From DASXKD01 sp963703605 (GTDB taxonomy: Bacteria; Actinomycetota; Actinomycetes; Streptosporangiales; Streptosporangiaceae), in NCBI GenBank assembly GCA_963703605.1, contig CAVPFC010000035.1, positions 1 to 64,000 on the forward strand: a stretch of DNA of 64,000 nt, read 5' to 3'. The notes beneath the pieces are model-generated. The model was given only the letters and a program-made list of their open reading frames with translations, did no database searches and was not told the origin of the DNA. A program made the translations under genes and the position numbers. Positions 1 through 9,426 of this stretch are shown piece after piece (positions within the stretch are counted from its first letter, which is position 1; each line of letters starts with the position of its first letter).

Positions 1-1815
1 CCTACCTTGGGTGCGTAGCGGCGAAGCGTGTTTCAGGAAACGGATGCAGCACGCGTACCGGCGGTAGCCACCGTTGGTGGATCCGGCGCATCCGTGCCCA
101 GGTCAGGCGCAGGCCCTTCTGGCTGCGACGCCGCAGCGCTTTGAGCCAGTGCCGGGTGGCCTGGTTGCGGAAGGCCTCGACCGCCTTGCTGTTGCCAGGC
201 ACGGCGTAGTAGGCCATGTGCCCGCGCACCACGCTGGCCAGCCAGCGGCCCTGCACCGGAATGGGCTGATGCATGCGCCGCCGGAGCTGGTCTTTAACCT
301 GCTTCAGCTTCGCCCGCATCCTCTTGGCAATCGTGATCCGCTTCACCCAGAACTGCCCGCCCTTCGCCGTCGCGCAGATATGCGTGAACCCGAGAAAGTC
401 GAACGTTTCCGGCTTGCCCTCGCCCCGGGCTGCCCGGTTGCGGACGGCGAACCGCCCGAACTCGATCAGCCGGGTCTTGTCAGGGTGCAGTTCCAGCCCG
501 AACTTCGCGAACCGCTCGCGCAGCCCGGCCAGGAACCTCTCAGCGTCACCGCGATGCTCGAACCCGACGATGAAGTCATCGGCCCAGCGCACGACGATCA
601 CATCACCGCGCGCCTTCCGGTTTCTCCACCAGTCGGCCCACAGGTCCAGGACGTAGTGCAGGTACACGTTAGCGAGCAGCGGCGACGCCGAAGCCCCCTG
701 CGGTGACCCGCGATCACTGTCGGTCCAGGTCCCGTCCTCGATGACTCCCGCGGCCAGCCACTTGCTCACCAGCCGCAGGATCCTTTCGTCCGCGATCCGG
801 TGCCGGAGAAACTTCACCAGCCAGGCCCGATCAAGCTGGCCGAAAAGTCGCGGATGTCCGCGTCCAGCACCCAGTTCACCTTCTTCCGGTAGATCCCGGC
901 CGCCAGCGCGTCCAGCGCATCATGCGGGTTGCGCCCTGGCCGGAACCCGTAGGAAAAGCCCCGGAAGTCCGTCTCGCAGACGGCGTTGAGCACCTCGACG
1001 ACGGCCCGCTGGACGATCTTGTCCTCCAGCGTGGCGATGCCAAGCGGCCGCTGCCGCCCGTCCGCCTTCGGGATATACGCCCGCCTGCTCGGCGACGCCC
1101 GGTAGCGCCCTGACTGCACCCGCTCGTGCAGGTCCCGCAGATTAGCCACCAGGTCCCGCTCGTACTCCCGCCAGCGCACCCCGTCCACGCCCGGCGCCGC
1201 GTCCTTCTTCAGGGCATCGAACGCCAGCATCAGCCGGTGCACGCTGACATGGTGCAGCAGCGCGGTGAACCGCGCCTCCTTATCCTGTTCCGCTACTTGC
1301 CGCACGCGGTCCAGCGCACTTGACACACCTGACCCGGCGCTGCGTCCGGGGCGTGTTTTGCCGTCCGCGTTCCCCTTGGCTCGCTCCCTTTCCTCCCCCG
1401 CCTCCGCAGCCGGAGCCTTGTTCGGCGGGTTCGCAGGTACTACGAAGCGATCCGACTTCCCGTGCCCGTTCATCTCAGGATTACCGCCTCGGCGTTCCCT
1501 GAGCGTCCCGCCCGGTGATCAGCCAGGCGGGCGGACCCGGGATCTCCCGGTTCTCGCGCATGGAGGTTCCGCACATGCCATGGTTCTCCGACCGCGCGGG
1601 GCCCGCCAGCAGCTCGCGATAGCGCCACCAGCGATGTTGCCTTCCACATTTCTGACAGCGTCGGCACCCCGGACTTCTGATTTCGCGGCTCAATAGCCCG
1701 GCCTGCGCGTGCCCCTGTCAACGCTTCGCCACGCCCTCGCGGGCCGTCGACGCATGACTCGGGGTCACCGTGGGTCGCTAACCCTTCGGCGCAGAGCTCT
1801 TCCATCTCCTCCTCC
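1..1815 (-). mobile_element. Group II intron, partial (3' end outside window)
   Basis: Mobile self-splicing intron read on the minus strand. The reverse transcriptase/maturase it encodes fills 2-1473. The roughly 340 bases upstream (about 1474-1815) carry no convincing gene and fit the 5' ribozyme domains that precede such ORFs; a translation of this stretch resembles the short 'hypothetical' ORFs often annotated ahead of this maturase class. Domains V/VI would lie beyond base 1, so the 3' splice site is not in the window. I could not fix the 5' splice site; it probably lies between about 1740 and 1815, directly against a transposase remnant on the plus strand. The element looks like a bacterial intron whose protein has no HNH endonuclease domain. 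Confidence 0.75.
2..1473 (-). CDS. ltrA: Group II intron reverse transcriptase/maturase, frameshifted
   Basis: Intron-encoded protein that binds the intron RNA, helps splicing and copies the intron into DNA. It starts MNGHGKSD at 1473. RT domain blocks are clear: YIPKADGRQRPLGI, the GFRPGR block, GSPQGASASPLLANVYL, and the catalytic box WADD (a variant of YADD). Domain X follows and the protein ends ...FAATHPR with TAG at 2-4. No HNH domain is seen. The frame breaks at 843-846: the minus strand reads gac-ttt-tcg-gcc where DFFGQLDRAWLVKF is expected, so one T is missing from a T run. The two halves together give about 490 residues, normal for the family. Either a homopolymer sequencing error or a recently inactivated copy. 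Confidence 0.85.
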
Positions 1816-2145
1816 ATGCCGGTTTATCCCGGCGCTTTCCAGAAACACGACTACCCGTCCCCCGCCTGGCGCCGCTCCTACGCCCGCCGCACCGCCGCCG
1901 AACGCGGCTTCGCCACCACCAAAGACCCCGCCACCAACGACATCAGCCGCGGCTGGTGCCGCCTGATGGGCCCGGCACCCCTGATGCTGTTCACCACGAC
2001 ACTGCTGATCGTCCGGAACCAGCGGATCCTGCACGCCTGGAACACCCGGCAGCAAAACAGCGCCCGCCGCGCAGCCGCCGGCCTGCCCCCGAAAACCCGC
2101 AAACGCCGCCGCAAAACCCTCGCCGGCCTCACCAAGCCGCCCTGA
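1816..2145 (+). pseudogene. Transposase C-terminal remnant
   Basis: A 109-codon ORF resembling the C-terminal end of a DDE-type actinobacterial transposase or transposase-like protein: SYARRTAAERGFATTKDPATN, then ISRGWCRLMG and a basic tail (PPKTRKRRRKTLAGL). The first part of such proteins, with the catalytic acidic residues, is missing. The reading frame stays open only a few codons upstream of the first ATG before it runs into the 5' region of the group II intron. The likely history is an insertion sequence invaded or truncated by the intron. The family call rests on remembered similarity of the C-terminal block only. Confidence 0.55.
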
Positions 2146-2355
2146 CCCGCCACCGCCCCGGCCACCAGCCCCGCCCCCACCACCACCCAGGACAGCCGCC
2201 ATAACCACGCGAAAGCACGCCCTAACACAGGACAAACCAAGGAACCAGACCCGTCACAGCGCCCGAATACCCCGGCACCGGACCACAGGCCGCCAAGCGA
2301 CCGGAATGTCAGACCCAAACGTGACACTAGGGCTCACTGAAACGTGAAGACCTCC

Positions 2356-2431
2356 TGGAGCCCCCTTACGGAATCGAACCGTAGACCTTCTCCTTACCAT
2401 GGAGACGCTCTGCCGACTGAGCTAAGGGGGC
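2356..2431 (-). tRNA. tRNA-Thr(GGU)
   Basis: Reverse-strand cloverleaf. The acceptor arm GCCCCCU pairs with AGGGGGC, the D arm contains AGCUCAGUCGGCAGAGC, the anticodon stem UCUCC/GGAGA encloses the loop AUGGUAA with anticodon GGU (Thr), and the T arm holds GGUUCGAUUCC. The 3' CCA is encoded (2356-2358). It reads ACC and ACU, the threonine codons that dominate in a high-GC genome (ACC). Confidence 0.97.
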
Positions 2432-2785
2432 AAGCATTTAGTTGTCTGACCTGCGGTTTCGTCCCTCACCGAGGGAACCTATGGGCCCCGTGGGGCGGCG
2501 CTGGAGCGTCTTGCCCAGCGGCACGACGCTCGCCTGACGCTCACCACCAGCCTAGGAGAGCTTAGCGGATCACCGGAGTGCTGGCGCCGCCATCTGGCCG
2601 CAGCCCAACCTACCTCCCTGCACAGTCGGGCCCGGCACCCATGACGGAGCGCTCGGGTCAGGTTTTCCGGCGGCCAAGGCCATGCCCACGGAACACCCAG
2701 AACGGCCGGCAAGCCATCGTTCCGGGCCCATCCACCGGCCGCGCAGGGCAAGATGGGGACGCGGGATTGACAGGGGTGAACAGCG
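2432..2785. other. Intergenic, no gene recognised
   Basis: About 350 bases between the tRNA and the interrupted methyltransferase gene. Open frames here are short, run on both strands and have no family signature. No promoter or terminator could be called with confidence. Confidence 0.5.
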
Positions 2786-3553
2786 GTGGAGCCATTCGAC
2801 CCGACCAGGCCGAACATCGCCAGAGGCTGGGACTACTGGCTGGGCGGCAAGGACAACTTCGCGGTCGACCGCGAACTTGCGTAGAAGATGCTGGAGGTCC
2901 ACCCGCCCTCCGCGCAGATGGCCCGGGAGAACAGGCAGTTCCTCGGGCGTGCTGTCGGCTATGTGGCGGCCCGCGGCATCCGGCAGTTCATCGATGTCGG
3001 CGCGGGCCTGCCTACCGCCGTGAACACGCACAACATTGCCCAGGAAATCGCCCCGGAAGCGCACGTGGCGTACGTGGACAACGACTCGGTCGTGATCTCG
3101 CACGCCCGCAGCCTGGTCGCCAAGAGCCCTGGGGTCATCGAGGTGGCCGGCGATCTGTTCGACCCGAAGAGCATCCTTGCCGAGCCTGCGCTGGCGGAAC
3201 TGATCGACCTGACCAAGCCCACATGCGTGATCCTCTCCGCCGTACTGCATTTCGCGGATGCCCGGACCGCGCGCGACGTGGCCGGCGTCTTCGCCCGGGC
3301 GCTCGTCCCCGGCAGCTACCTGATCATCTCCGTCGGCTCCGGCAACCCGTCCGAGGGGGAGAACTTCACCTCGGCGTACACCGCCGCGCAGGTCTACATC
3401 CATTCCCGGGAGGACATCCTCGGCTTCTTCGACGGCTTTGACCTCGTGCCGCCGGGCGTGGTCTCGGTGCGCGGCTGGTTCGGCGACCGCCCGGCACCGG
3501 ATCTGACGCCGCGCACGGCGACCTTCATCGGCGGCATAGCCCATAAGCCGTGA
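2786..3553 (+). pseudogene. SAM-dependent methyltransferase (DUF574 family), interrupted by in-frame TAG
   Basis: The full frame runs from GTG 2786 (VEPFDPTRPNIAR..., then DYWLGGKDNFAVDRELA) to the stop at 3553, but codon 2882-2884 is TAG where the family normally has a Glu before KMLEVHPPS. The downstream part is intact from ATG 2888: the SAM-binding region FIDVGAGLPT, YVDNDSVV, and the DUF574 block VILSAVLHF. The family (S-adenosyl methyltransferase, Methyltransf_19) is greatly expanded in actinomycetes and its substrates are mostly unknown. One G-to-T change would explain the stop. A restart at ATG 2888 would drop the first 34 residues, including the highly conserved DYWLGGKDNF segment, so I treat the gene as inactive or affected by a sequencing error. 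Confidence 0.8.
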
Positions 3554-3565
3554 CGCGGCCGCCCC

Positions 3566-3630
3566 GGCACCCACGCCGGCTTGGCACCCCACGCCGGCCC
3601 GGCACCCACGCCGGCCCGGCACGCACCGCC
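3566..3630. repeat. Short GC-rich tandem repeat
   Basis: Three consecutive 17-18 bp copies of GGCACCCACGCCGGCCC (3566-3582, 3583-3600, 3601-3617) and a degenerate fourth lie in the gap between the convergent methyltransferase and hydrolase genes. The GCCGGC cores can pair with each other and might aid transcription termination. Confidence 0.7.
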
Positions 3631-3657
3631 ACGCACCCACCGCCGCGCCAGCAGGAG

Positions 3658-4494
3658 CTAGCCCAGCAGCGAGACGAACGCGGCCACGACGTGCGGCCAC
3701 GCGGCGGACAGCGGGTCGATGACGTCGAAATGCCCCACGCCGGGCAGCTCCGCCAGCGACACGTCATCCCCGGCGGCGCGGCTTCGCGCCAGGAAGCCGG
3801 TGCTCAGCGAGCACGGCACGATGTCGTCGGCGGTGCCGTGGACCAGGCGAACGGGACACCCCACCGGCAGAAGCAGCATGGGATCGGCGACGCGGTAGCG
3901 CTCCGGGTATCTCTTCGGGCTGCCCCCGAGAAGCGCCTTCACCGCACCGTGGCCGAGCCGCAATGCGTGGGCGGCGGCCAGATCGCTGACGGCGGCCAGC
4001 GCGACCACCCCCGCGACCGGCGACCGCGCGGCGTGCCAGACCTCCTGAGGCGGGATCATGTGCCTTGCCGCCGCCCACAACGCAAGGTGGCCGCCCGCCG
4101 AGTGCCCGGCGAGGATCGGGGGACCGGCGCTGATCACGTCGGCGCCGGCCGCGCTCCGGGCCAGCGCGGGGAGCCCGTCCACGGCGTCGGCTACGTCGTC
4201 GAAGGTCCCCGGCCAGCCGCCCCCAGGCTGGCCGGTGCGCCGGAACTCTGGCGCGCAAACGGCAAAGCCAGCGGCCGCGAGCGCGGCGGCCAGCGGCCCG
4301 GTGTGGGCCCGGTCGTACGCCGCCCGCCAGAACCCACCGTGCAGGAACAACACCAACGGCGCGGGACCCGGCCGCGTGGCCGCAGTCGGCGGAGGCGGCA
4401 GGCGCAGGTCGGCTACCTGGTCGTCGCCGGGACCGTAGGACAGCACCAGGTCCGGCGGCGGCGCCGCCCGGCTGAGCACGTCATCAGCGGTCAT
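3658..4494 (-). CDS. Alpha/beta hydrolase (esterase/formamidase-like)
   Basis: A 278-residue cytoplasmic alpha/beta hydrolase with no signal peptide. Visible elements are the oxyanion HGG segment (LFLHGGFWRAAYD), nucleophile elbow GHSAGG, acidic residue in HGTADDIVP and catalytic His in GVGHFDVIDP, in the order expected for a Ser-Asp-His triad. The HGGFW start is like carboxylesterases of the BD-FAE and kynurenine-formamidase-like groups; no tryptophan catabolism gene lies nearby, so the substrate stays open. Start ATG 4494 gives MTADDVLSRA. The gene is transcribed alone, converging on the interrupted methyltransferase and divergent from the proline-rich membrane protein at 4717. Confidence 0.88.
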   Translation of the reverse strand: MTADDVLSRAAPPPDLVLSYGPGDDQVADLRLPPPPTAATRPGPAPLVLFLHGGFWRAAYDRAHTGPLAAALAAAGFAVCAPEFRRTGQPGGGWPGTFDDVADAVDGLPALARSAAGADVISAGPPILAGHSAGGHLALWAAARHMIPPQEVWHAARSPVAGVVALAAVSDLAAAHALRLGHGAVKALLGGSPKRYPERYRVADPMLLLPVGCPVRLVHGTADDIVPCSLSTGFLARSRAAGDDVSLAELPGVGHFDVIDPLSAAWPHVVAAFVSLLG

Positions 4495-4716
4495 CGGCAG
4501 CTTTCACAATCACTTCTGCGGGTCAGCGTCTATCTAAGCCGCCAGCGTCGCTGGTCAAGGCCAGGGTGGCGGTGATGATCCAGACCGTGTATTTTCCCCC
4601 TCGGCCCGGCAAATTCGAGGCCGGCCGCACTGACCAGGGCCATGTGTCGGGTTAGGGTATCTGGGAATGCTTTCCCGGGTTGGTACGCAATCACGAAGAC
4701 CACAGGATCCCCCGCG

Positions 4717-6006
4717 ATGGTGGTAAAGAGCGAATCGATGACGAGACGACTCGCCTTGACTCCTGTGATCGGCCTGTTCACGGGGCTCTCGATGGTGTCG
4801 TTTGGCGCGGTGAGTATGTGGCTCACCGGCGTGCACGGCTCCCCTGCCATGGTCAAGAACCCATGCTCGGCCAAGTCGACCGCCGCATACGGGACCGCCG
4901 CGAACGGAACCCCCGCGCACACGGCTGCCTACACCCGCCGCGCCTACGCCAGGCACGTGGCGCACCTGCCGGTGTCGCTGGACGCGTTTGCGGTCCGGCA
5001 GAGTGGCCACCCGGCTACCAAGACCAGCTCACCAACCCCGGACCCAACCGCACCGTCTCCCCCGCAGCCTTCGCCGGGCGGTAACGCCACGCCGACCCCC
5101 GGCGGCGGCGGCAACCCGAACCCCGGCAGCACCCCCAACAGCCATCCGAGCAAGCGTCCCCGGTCGAAGCCCCCGATCGCGCCGGGCGGAACGAACGCGA
5201 AGCCCCCGCCAACCGCCTCGCCGACCCCGACCATCACGCCCACGCCCACCAGCACTGCCACGCCGCCGCCCGGCGGCACGCTCTGCCTCAGCGTTCAGAC
5301 CCTCGGCAGCAGCAACACCGTGAAGGTCCACGACAGGGTGCAGTTCGCGATCTGGGTCTGGCTCACCGGCGGCAAGGGCGGCAGCGCCAAGCTCACGCTC
5401 GGCGCCTCCCCCAAGGACGTCGCGCCCACCTTCACGATCTGCCAGCCGGCGGGCAGCTCGACATGCTCGGTGTCCGGCCTCAAGGGCGGGCAGAAGGTCC
5501 AGGTGCAGGCGGAACTAGCCGTGCCCAAGGACCGGGCCGGCAAGAGCGTCACGCTGGACATCACGGGAACCTCGAAGCAGGCCGGGAACTCGGCCTCGGC
5601 CTCGGACACGGTCCAGGTCAAGTCCCAGACGTCGAGTTCGCCGACGCCGACCCCCACCCCGACGACCGGGGGCGGCGGGAACACGCTGCCGACCGGCACC
5701 GGCGGCGGGGTGCCGCCCGGCAACTCGTTCCCGAGCGGCCCGAGCACGCCCGGCAACCTCGGCGGGGCGTTCCCGCAGGTGTCACCCTCGCCGAACGTGT
5801 CCCCGACGACGCCGCATCATCACCCGCAGCAGCAGCCAAAGGCGATCGACCTGTCCGCCGGCCTGCCACTTGACGTGCGGCTCATCGGCGGCCAGGTCAT
5901 CGGCCTGGCGATCCTGGCCGCCGCCGTGACGATCGCCGTTGCCCGGCTGTCCCTGCGCAAGCAGCCGGCGCGGCACACCGACGACAGCTCCGGCTCCGGT
6001 TCCTGA
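4717..6006 (+). CDS. Cell-surface Pro/Thr-rich protein with C-terminal membrane anchor
   Basis: Predicted exported protein, about 429 residues from ATG 4717 (ATG 4738 is an alternative). An N-terminal hydrophobic stretch (LALTPVIGLFTGLSMVSFGAVSMWL) acts as signal or anchor. A long linker rich in Pro, Thr, Ser and Gly (about residues 100-200) leads to a compact domain beginning LCLSVQTLGSSNTVKVHDRV, with paired Cys (TICQPAGSSTCSVSG), which looks like an immunoglobulin-like domain (CARDB/DUF11 type) on fold pattern alone. A second Pro/Thr linker follows, then one transmembrane helix (GQVIGLAILAAAVTIAVA) and a short basic tail, so the protein likely stands on the outer face of the membrane. No enzymatic motif. 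It converges on the envelope gene at 6278-8355. Confidence 0.72.
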   Translation: MVVKSESMTRRLALTPVIGLFTGLSMVSFGAVSMWLTGVHGSPAMVKNPCSAKSTAAYGTAANGTPAHTAAYTRRAYARHVAHLPVSLDAFAVRQSGHPATKTSSPTPDPTAPSPPQPSPGGNATPTPGGGGNPNPGSTPNSHPSKRPRSKPPIAPGGTNAKPPPTASPTPTITPTPTSTATPPPGGTLCLSVQTLGSSNTVKVHDRVQFAIWVWLTGGKGGSAKLTLGASPKDVAPTFTICQPAGSSTCSVSGLKGGQKVQVQAELAVPKDRAGKSVTLDITGTSKQAGNSASASDTVQVKSQTSSSPTPTPTPTTGGGGNTLPTGTGGGVPPGNSFPSGPSTPGNLGGAFPQVSPSPNVSPTTPHHHPQQQPKAIDLSAGLPLDVRLIGGQVIGLAILAAAVTIAVARLSLRKQPARHTDDSSGSGS

Positions 6007-6021
6007 CCCGGCGCGCGTCGC

Positions 6022-6160
6022 GCGAAGGTACGTTGCGCCCGCGCCCGCGCGGAAGGTGCGGTTACGTTCGCGCCCGCGAGGAGGCGCGTTGCACCGCGGA
6101 TGCGAGAAGGTGCTTTGCGCTGCGGATGCGAGAAGGTGCTTTACGCCCACCGGGCGGGCC
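6022..6160. repeat. Five-copy degenerate ~26-bp tandem repeat between convergent genes
   Basis: Units follow the pattern CG(C/A)GAAGGTGC-TT-CGCCCGCGG. The last two copies share an exact 21-bp core at 6096-6116 and 6122-6142 (begins GCGGATGCGAG, ends GGTGCTTT), period 26 bp. Earlier copies at about 6022, 6048 and 6077 are more diverged. The array sits just past the stop of the Pro/Thr-rich gene and before the 3' end of the opposing membrane-protein gene. It does not look like CRISPR because there are no unique spacers. Confidence 0.75.
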
Positions 6161-6277
6161 GGCCGCACGACGTTTGCGTTGCCCGGTGACCCAGCCAAAG
6201 CCTGCGGCAGCGCCGGCTCCACGGGCCGGGCCGCCGCCGTGGCCGGGCATCGCCGAGCCTGGTACCGGGGCGGACCG

Positions 6278-8355
6278 CTACCGAGCGGGCCGTTCGACCC
6301 CCGGGCGGATCGCGCGCATCTGCGCCGAGAGCTGACTCAGGCTCATGGTCGGCGACGCCACCACGCCGAACGTGTCGCTGTCGGCCCAGGTGCACAACGC
6401 CACGCTGCCCGCCGCGCTGCCCTGCGTATTCACGCACGCCGCCTTGCCGCCCAGCGATCCGGGGCTGGTGGTCACGGCTCCCTTGAACTGCTGGGTGAAG
6501 CTCGTGATGAACCCGCTGGGCGACACGCCCGCCAGGTTGCCGCCGATGAACAACATGATCTGCGGCGGCGCTTTGCCGGAAATCCCTGCGCTGTTCTCAT
6601 AGACAGCCGACACCACGTGGCTCGCCTGGCCCGCGCTCTTGGCGACCACCTGCCGCTGGAGTTGCTTCGCGTTCATCTGCTTCTCGAGCTGCGGCCTGCG
6701 CACGTAGGAGCCGAGCTTGGTCGGCGTCACCAGCGTGTCCGTCGGGGCGCTGCGGTGCGCAGCAGCAGCGCCGTGGCTCCGACCGCCGCGGCGGCGGCCA
6801 GCACCGCGGCGACACCGGTCCACAGCCAGAGCCGCAGCCGGCGCTTGCTTGCCCTGGCACCGGACCGCGCGGCCCGCGTCCCGAGCTCCGGCTCCGCGGC
6901 CGGCCCGCCCGGACCGGCCCTGCGCCCGGCGTGCGGCCAGCCGGCCGCCGATGCCCCTGCGGCGTGGCCCGTCCTCCGCCGCCTGGTCATCTTCGGCCTG
7001 ACCGAACTCACGTGGCGGCGCCGCAGCGCGCCTGGTTGCTTGCGGCACATCGGCCGCCTCGTCCGCCCGGAGCGGGCGGCCCCGGCGGCCACGCCCGGGG
7101 AGCCCGGGTTGCGGCCCTGGGGCGGGTTCCCGCACCGGCGCGGCCGTGACCCCGGCGCGCAGCGCGCGGGTCTGGCCGCCGTCCTGATCCTCCGCGTCCG
7201 CGGGAGCCGCGTCCCGGGGAGTTCGTGGTGCGGGAGTCCGCCGCGGCGCCCGCGGGTCGAGTGCGGTGCCCGGCCGCGGCCCACCGGCCGGTCCCGGATC
7301 GGTCCGGGTGCCGGGCGCGCCGTCGGGCAATGGCCTCGGCCCGAACCGGGCGTCGGGACGGGGGCCGAAGCGGCTGTCCGGGCGCGGGCCGAACCGGGCA
7401 TCCCCGCCGGGCCCCGTCCGCGCGTCCGGCCGGGGCCGGGGCGGCGCATCGCTTCGCGCCCCGAGCGACGACTCGGGCGGCCGGGATCGCGGCCCGCCCC
7501 AGGCGGTCCCTCGCCTCCCCGCTGGGGCATGCGTGGGGCCGTTACACCGCCGGTGCCGGGATCGCGCCGCCAATCGTCCCAGGGCTGGCCGGTCGCGCCA
7601 CGTGCCCCGGGCGCGGGCTCGCCGCGGGCGGCCGGGCCGGCACCACGGCCGGCGTCGGTTCCCCGGCTACGCCGCGGATCACGGGCGGGGTCATCCCTGG
7701 GGCCAAATCCAGGTCCTGGACCGCCGCGGGGACCGAACCCGGGGCCGCCGCGCGGCCCAAACCCAGGGTCCTGCCCGCCGCCCCGGCCGGGATCACGGAG
7801 CCCGTCAAGCCCCGGCTCGCCCGGCCTGGACGCAACCCCCGGACCGCCCGGCGCGAGCCCGGTTGGCGCCGGGCTGAAACCGGGATCCGGGGCCAAGCCA
7901 GGCCCACCGCGCCGGCCAAGCTCCACGTCACGGCGCGGGTCCGGGCCACCGTCGGGGCGTGGCCCGGCACGGCGGTGACCGCCCCCGTCGGGACGGCGAT
8001 CACCGCGGGGACCCAGCCCGGGATCACCGCGCGGGCCCGGGTCAGCCCGCGTATCCAACTGCGAACCGCGCCGCGGGTCCGGTCCGGGTCCCTGGGCCAG
8101 CCTCGGATCACGCCGCGGGTCCGGGGCAGGCGCGCCGCGCGGGTCGAGCCGTGGATCGAGCGGTGCGGCCGCGCCGGGGTCACGGCGCGGGTCCAGCCGC
8201 GGGTCAGCGTCACGGCGCGCGGCCTCGTCGGCATCGCCGCCCGCCGGGCCGCCCCGGGTGCGACGGTGACCGGCGGGACGGCGCGGGCGTTCGAGGTCGG
8301 CGGTTGAGGGCGCGCCATACCGGGGATCCCGGGGTGGCGGACCTCCGTCGCTCAT
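6278..8355 (-). CDS. Single-pass membrane protein with long DPR/Pro-rich cytoplasmic region; frameshifted
   Basis: Starts MSDGGPPPRDPRYGAPS at 8355. About 450 residues of low-complexity Asp-Pro-Arg, Gly-Pro-Arg and Arg-rich repeats (DPRRDP, FGPRGGPG, RFGPRPD) follow, then a basic segment and one transmembrane helix (LWLWTGVAAVLAAAAAVGATALLL, near 6760-6830). The outer domain of about 150 residues contains PQIMLFIGGNLAG, VNTQGSAAG and two Cys (CVNTQ, LCTWADSD) that could form a disulfide. No stretch of one frame covers the protein: the N-terminal repeats and TM helix are in one frame, while part of the middle (RFGPRPD repeats) and the whole outer domain are in another, with breaks near 7500, 7000 and 6740. 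The layout resembles actinobacterial envelope proteins of unknown function. Not recognised further. Confidence 0.6.
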
Positions 8356-8414
8356 GCGCCCCTCTCCAGTCCCATGGCATCTGTCCGGCTACGCTGCTCC
8401 GACACGGGAGATCA

Positions 8415-8427
8415 CTTCATCATGAAG
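8415..8427. promoter_or_regulatory. 13-bp perfect palindrome between divergent genes
   Basis: CTTCAT-C-ATGAAG lies in the 290-bp divergent region between the membrane protein (start 8355, minus) and the oxidoreductase operon (start 8648, plus). It has operator-like symmetry; no regulator can be assigned. The rest of 8356-8647 holds no gene that I can support. Confidence 0.3.
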
Positions 8428-8621
8428 CACTACTCCAGGGCTCGCTGCCTGTTCGGCGTGACCCGTGCCGCCAGGCAATGTCCCCGTCACTCCCGGCCCG
8501 CGCCCCGTCACCCCTGGCAGGCGGCGAACACGAGCAGCGCAGGAGAAACTACGCCAGACAACCCAGCGCCCCTCTTGACGTCACCCCCGCTGACGGCCGA
8601 CGATGGGCAGTATCCTGACGA

Positions 8622-8633
8622 CGGTATACAATC
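8622..8633. promoter_or_regulatory. Possible GntR-type half-palindrome ahead of the oxidoreductase operon
   Basis: CGGTATACAATC contains the GTATAC core and a CAA flank and lies about 15-25 bp before the GTG start of the gamma subunit. It resembles FCD/GntR operators (TTGTATACAA type). A similar site, TTGTATGCAA, lies in front of the FCD-type GntR gene at 17881-18558. Confidence 0.3.
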
Positions 8634-8647
8634 TGGGGAAGTGGCCT

Positions 8648-9400
8648 GTGTACCACGAACTCACGGTCTGGTCCCGCGGAATCATCATGGACAAGGAGGC
8701 GCGTGACGTCTCCTCGTGCATCGCGCCACGGCCGCACGCCCTTGGCCTGTACGCCGACAACGTCAGCGACTACGTAGACGACCCGGACCGGACGAACTGC
8801 CTGGTCCGCCGCTACGCGCGGTTCGGTGACTCGCCGATCGTGGACCGGTTCGTCTACGAGAACCCGCGCCCGGACTGGGTCGTGCTCGTCGAGGAAACGA
8901 TCATCAAGGCGGTCAACTTCCTCCGCGGCACGCCCGACGGCACCGCGGCGTCCTGGTCGTCAACTCCGCCCGCGACCCGGACTACCTGCTGAAGTTCCTG
9001 CCCGACTCGATGAAGGCCAAGCTGGCCAAGTTCGTCGTGGTGGACGCGGTCGGCCTGGCCGAGCAGCACGGCAGCAGCCCGTGGATGTTCGTCCGCGACC
9101 TGTGCGAGCTGGCCCTACGACCGCATGTCCACCGAGGGCGCGGAGGAACGGCTCGCGATCGGCATGGGCATCGCCGCGCCGCTGATCGGGGCGCTGGTCG
9201 CCGCCACCGGCGAGCTGCCGATGGACGTGGTGGCCGACGCAGGTCGCCGACCGCGACGCGATGTTCCGCGGCGTCGCGCAGCACCCGGTCGTCAACCGTC
9301 CCGGGCCCGCCACGGAAACGGCCGGGCCGCGACGGCCCCCCGCGGCGGCCGCCGCCCCGGAACACCGGAAGCCGCAGCCGCGCCCGCCACCGCCCGCTGA
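8648..9400 (+). CDS. 2-oxoacid:acceptor oxidoreductase gamma subunit (oxalate oxidoreductase-like), frameshifted
   Basis: Gamma domain of the pyruvate:ferredoxin oxidoreductase superfamily, which helps hold CoA or shape the active site. GTG 8648 gives MYHELTVWSRGIIMD with a GGGGAAG ribosome site upstream. In place of the usual GRGGQG loop it reads WSRGIIMD, then follows the family (DDPDRTNCLVRRYARF, DSPIVDRFVYENP, VVLVEETII, LVVNSARDPDYLLKF, VVVDAVGLAEQHG). The frame breaks three times (near 8947 a base lost, near 9115 and 9245 a base gained), and family similarity resumes exactly after each break, ending with MGIAAPLIGALVAATGELPM. The last 40 residues and the stop (about 9398-9400) are uncertain. 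First gene of a gamma, FAD/ferredoxin, alpha, beta operon. Confidence 0.75.
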
Positions 9401-9426
9401 CACCGCGCGAACGCCGAGGAGACCCC

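Noticed and set aside
2882..2884. TAG in the DUF574 gene read as pyrrolysine or another recoding
   Set aside because: The family has no such residue, the MttB-like gene in this genome uses no TAG, and a single base change explains it.
5939..7978. A 679-codon plus-strand open frame over the DPR-repeat gene
   Set aside because: It crosses the tandem repeat array and runs antisense to a gene with a clear membrane helix and folded domain; Pro/Arg/Gly composition only.
8374..8706. Short plus-strand frame upstream of and overlapping the gamma subunit
   Set aside because: Its second half is a shifted reading of the gamma gene, and there is no ribosome site or conserved feature.
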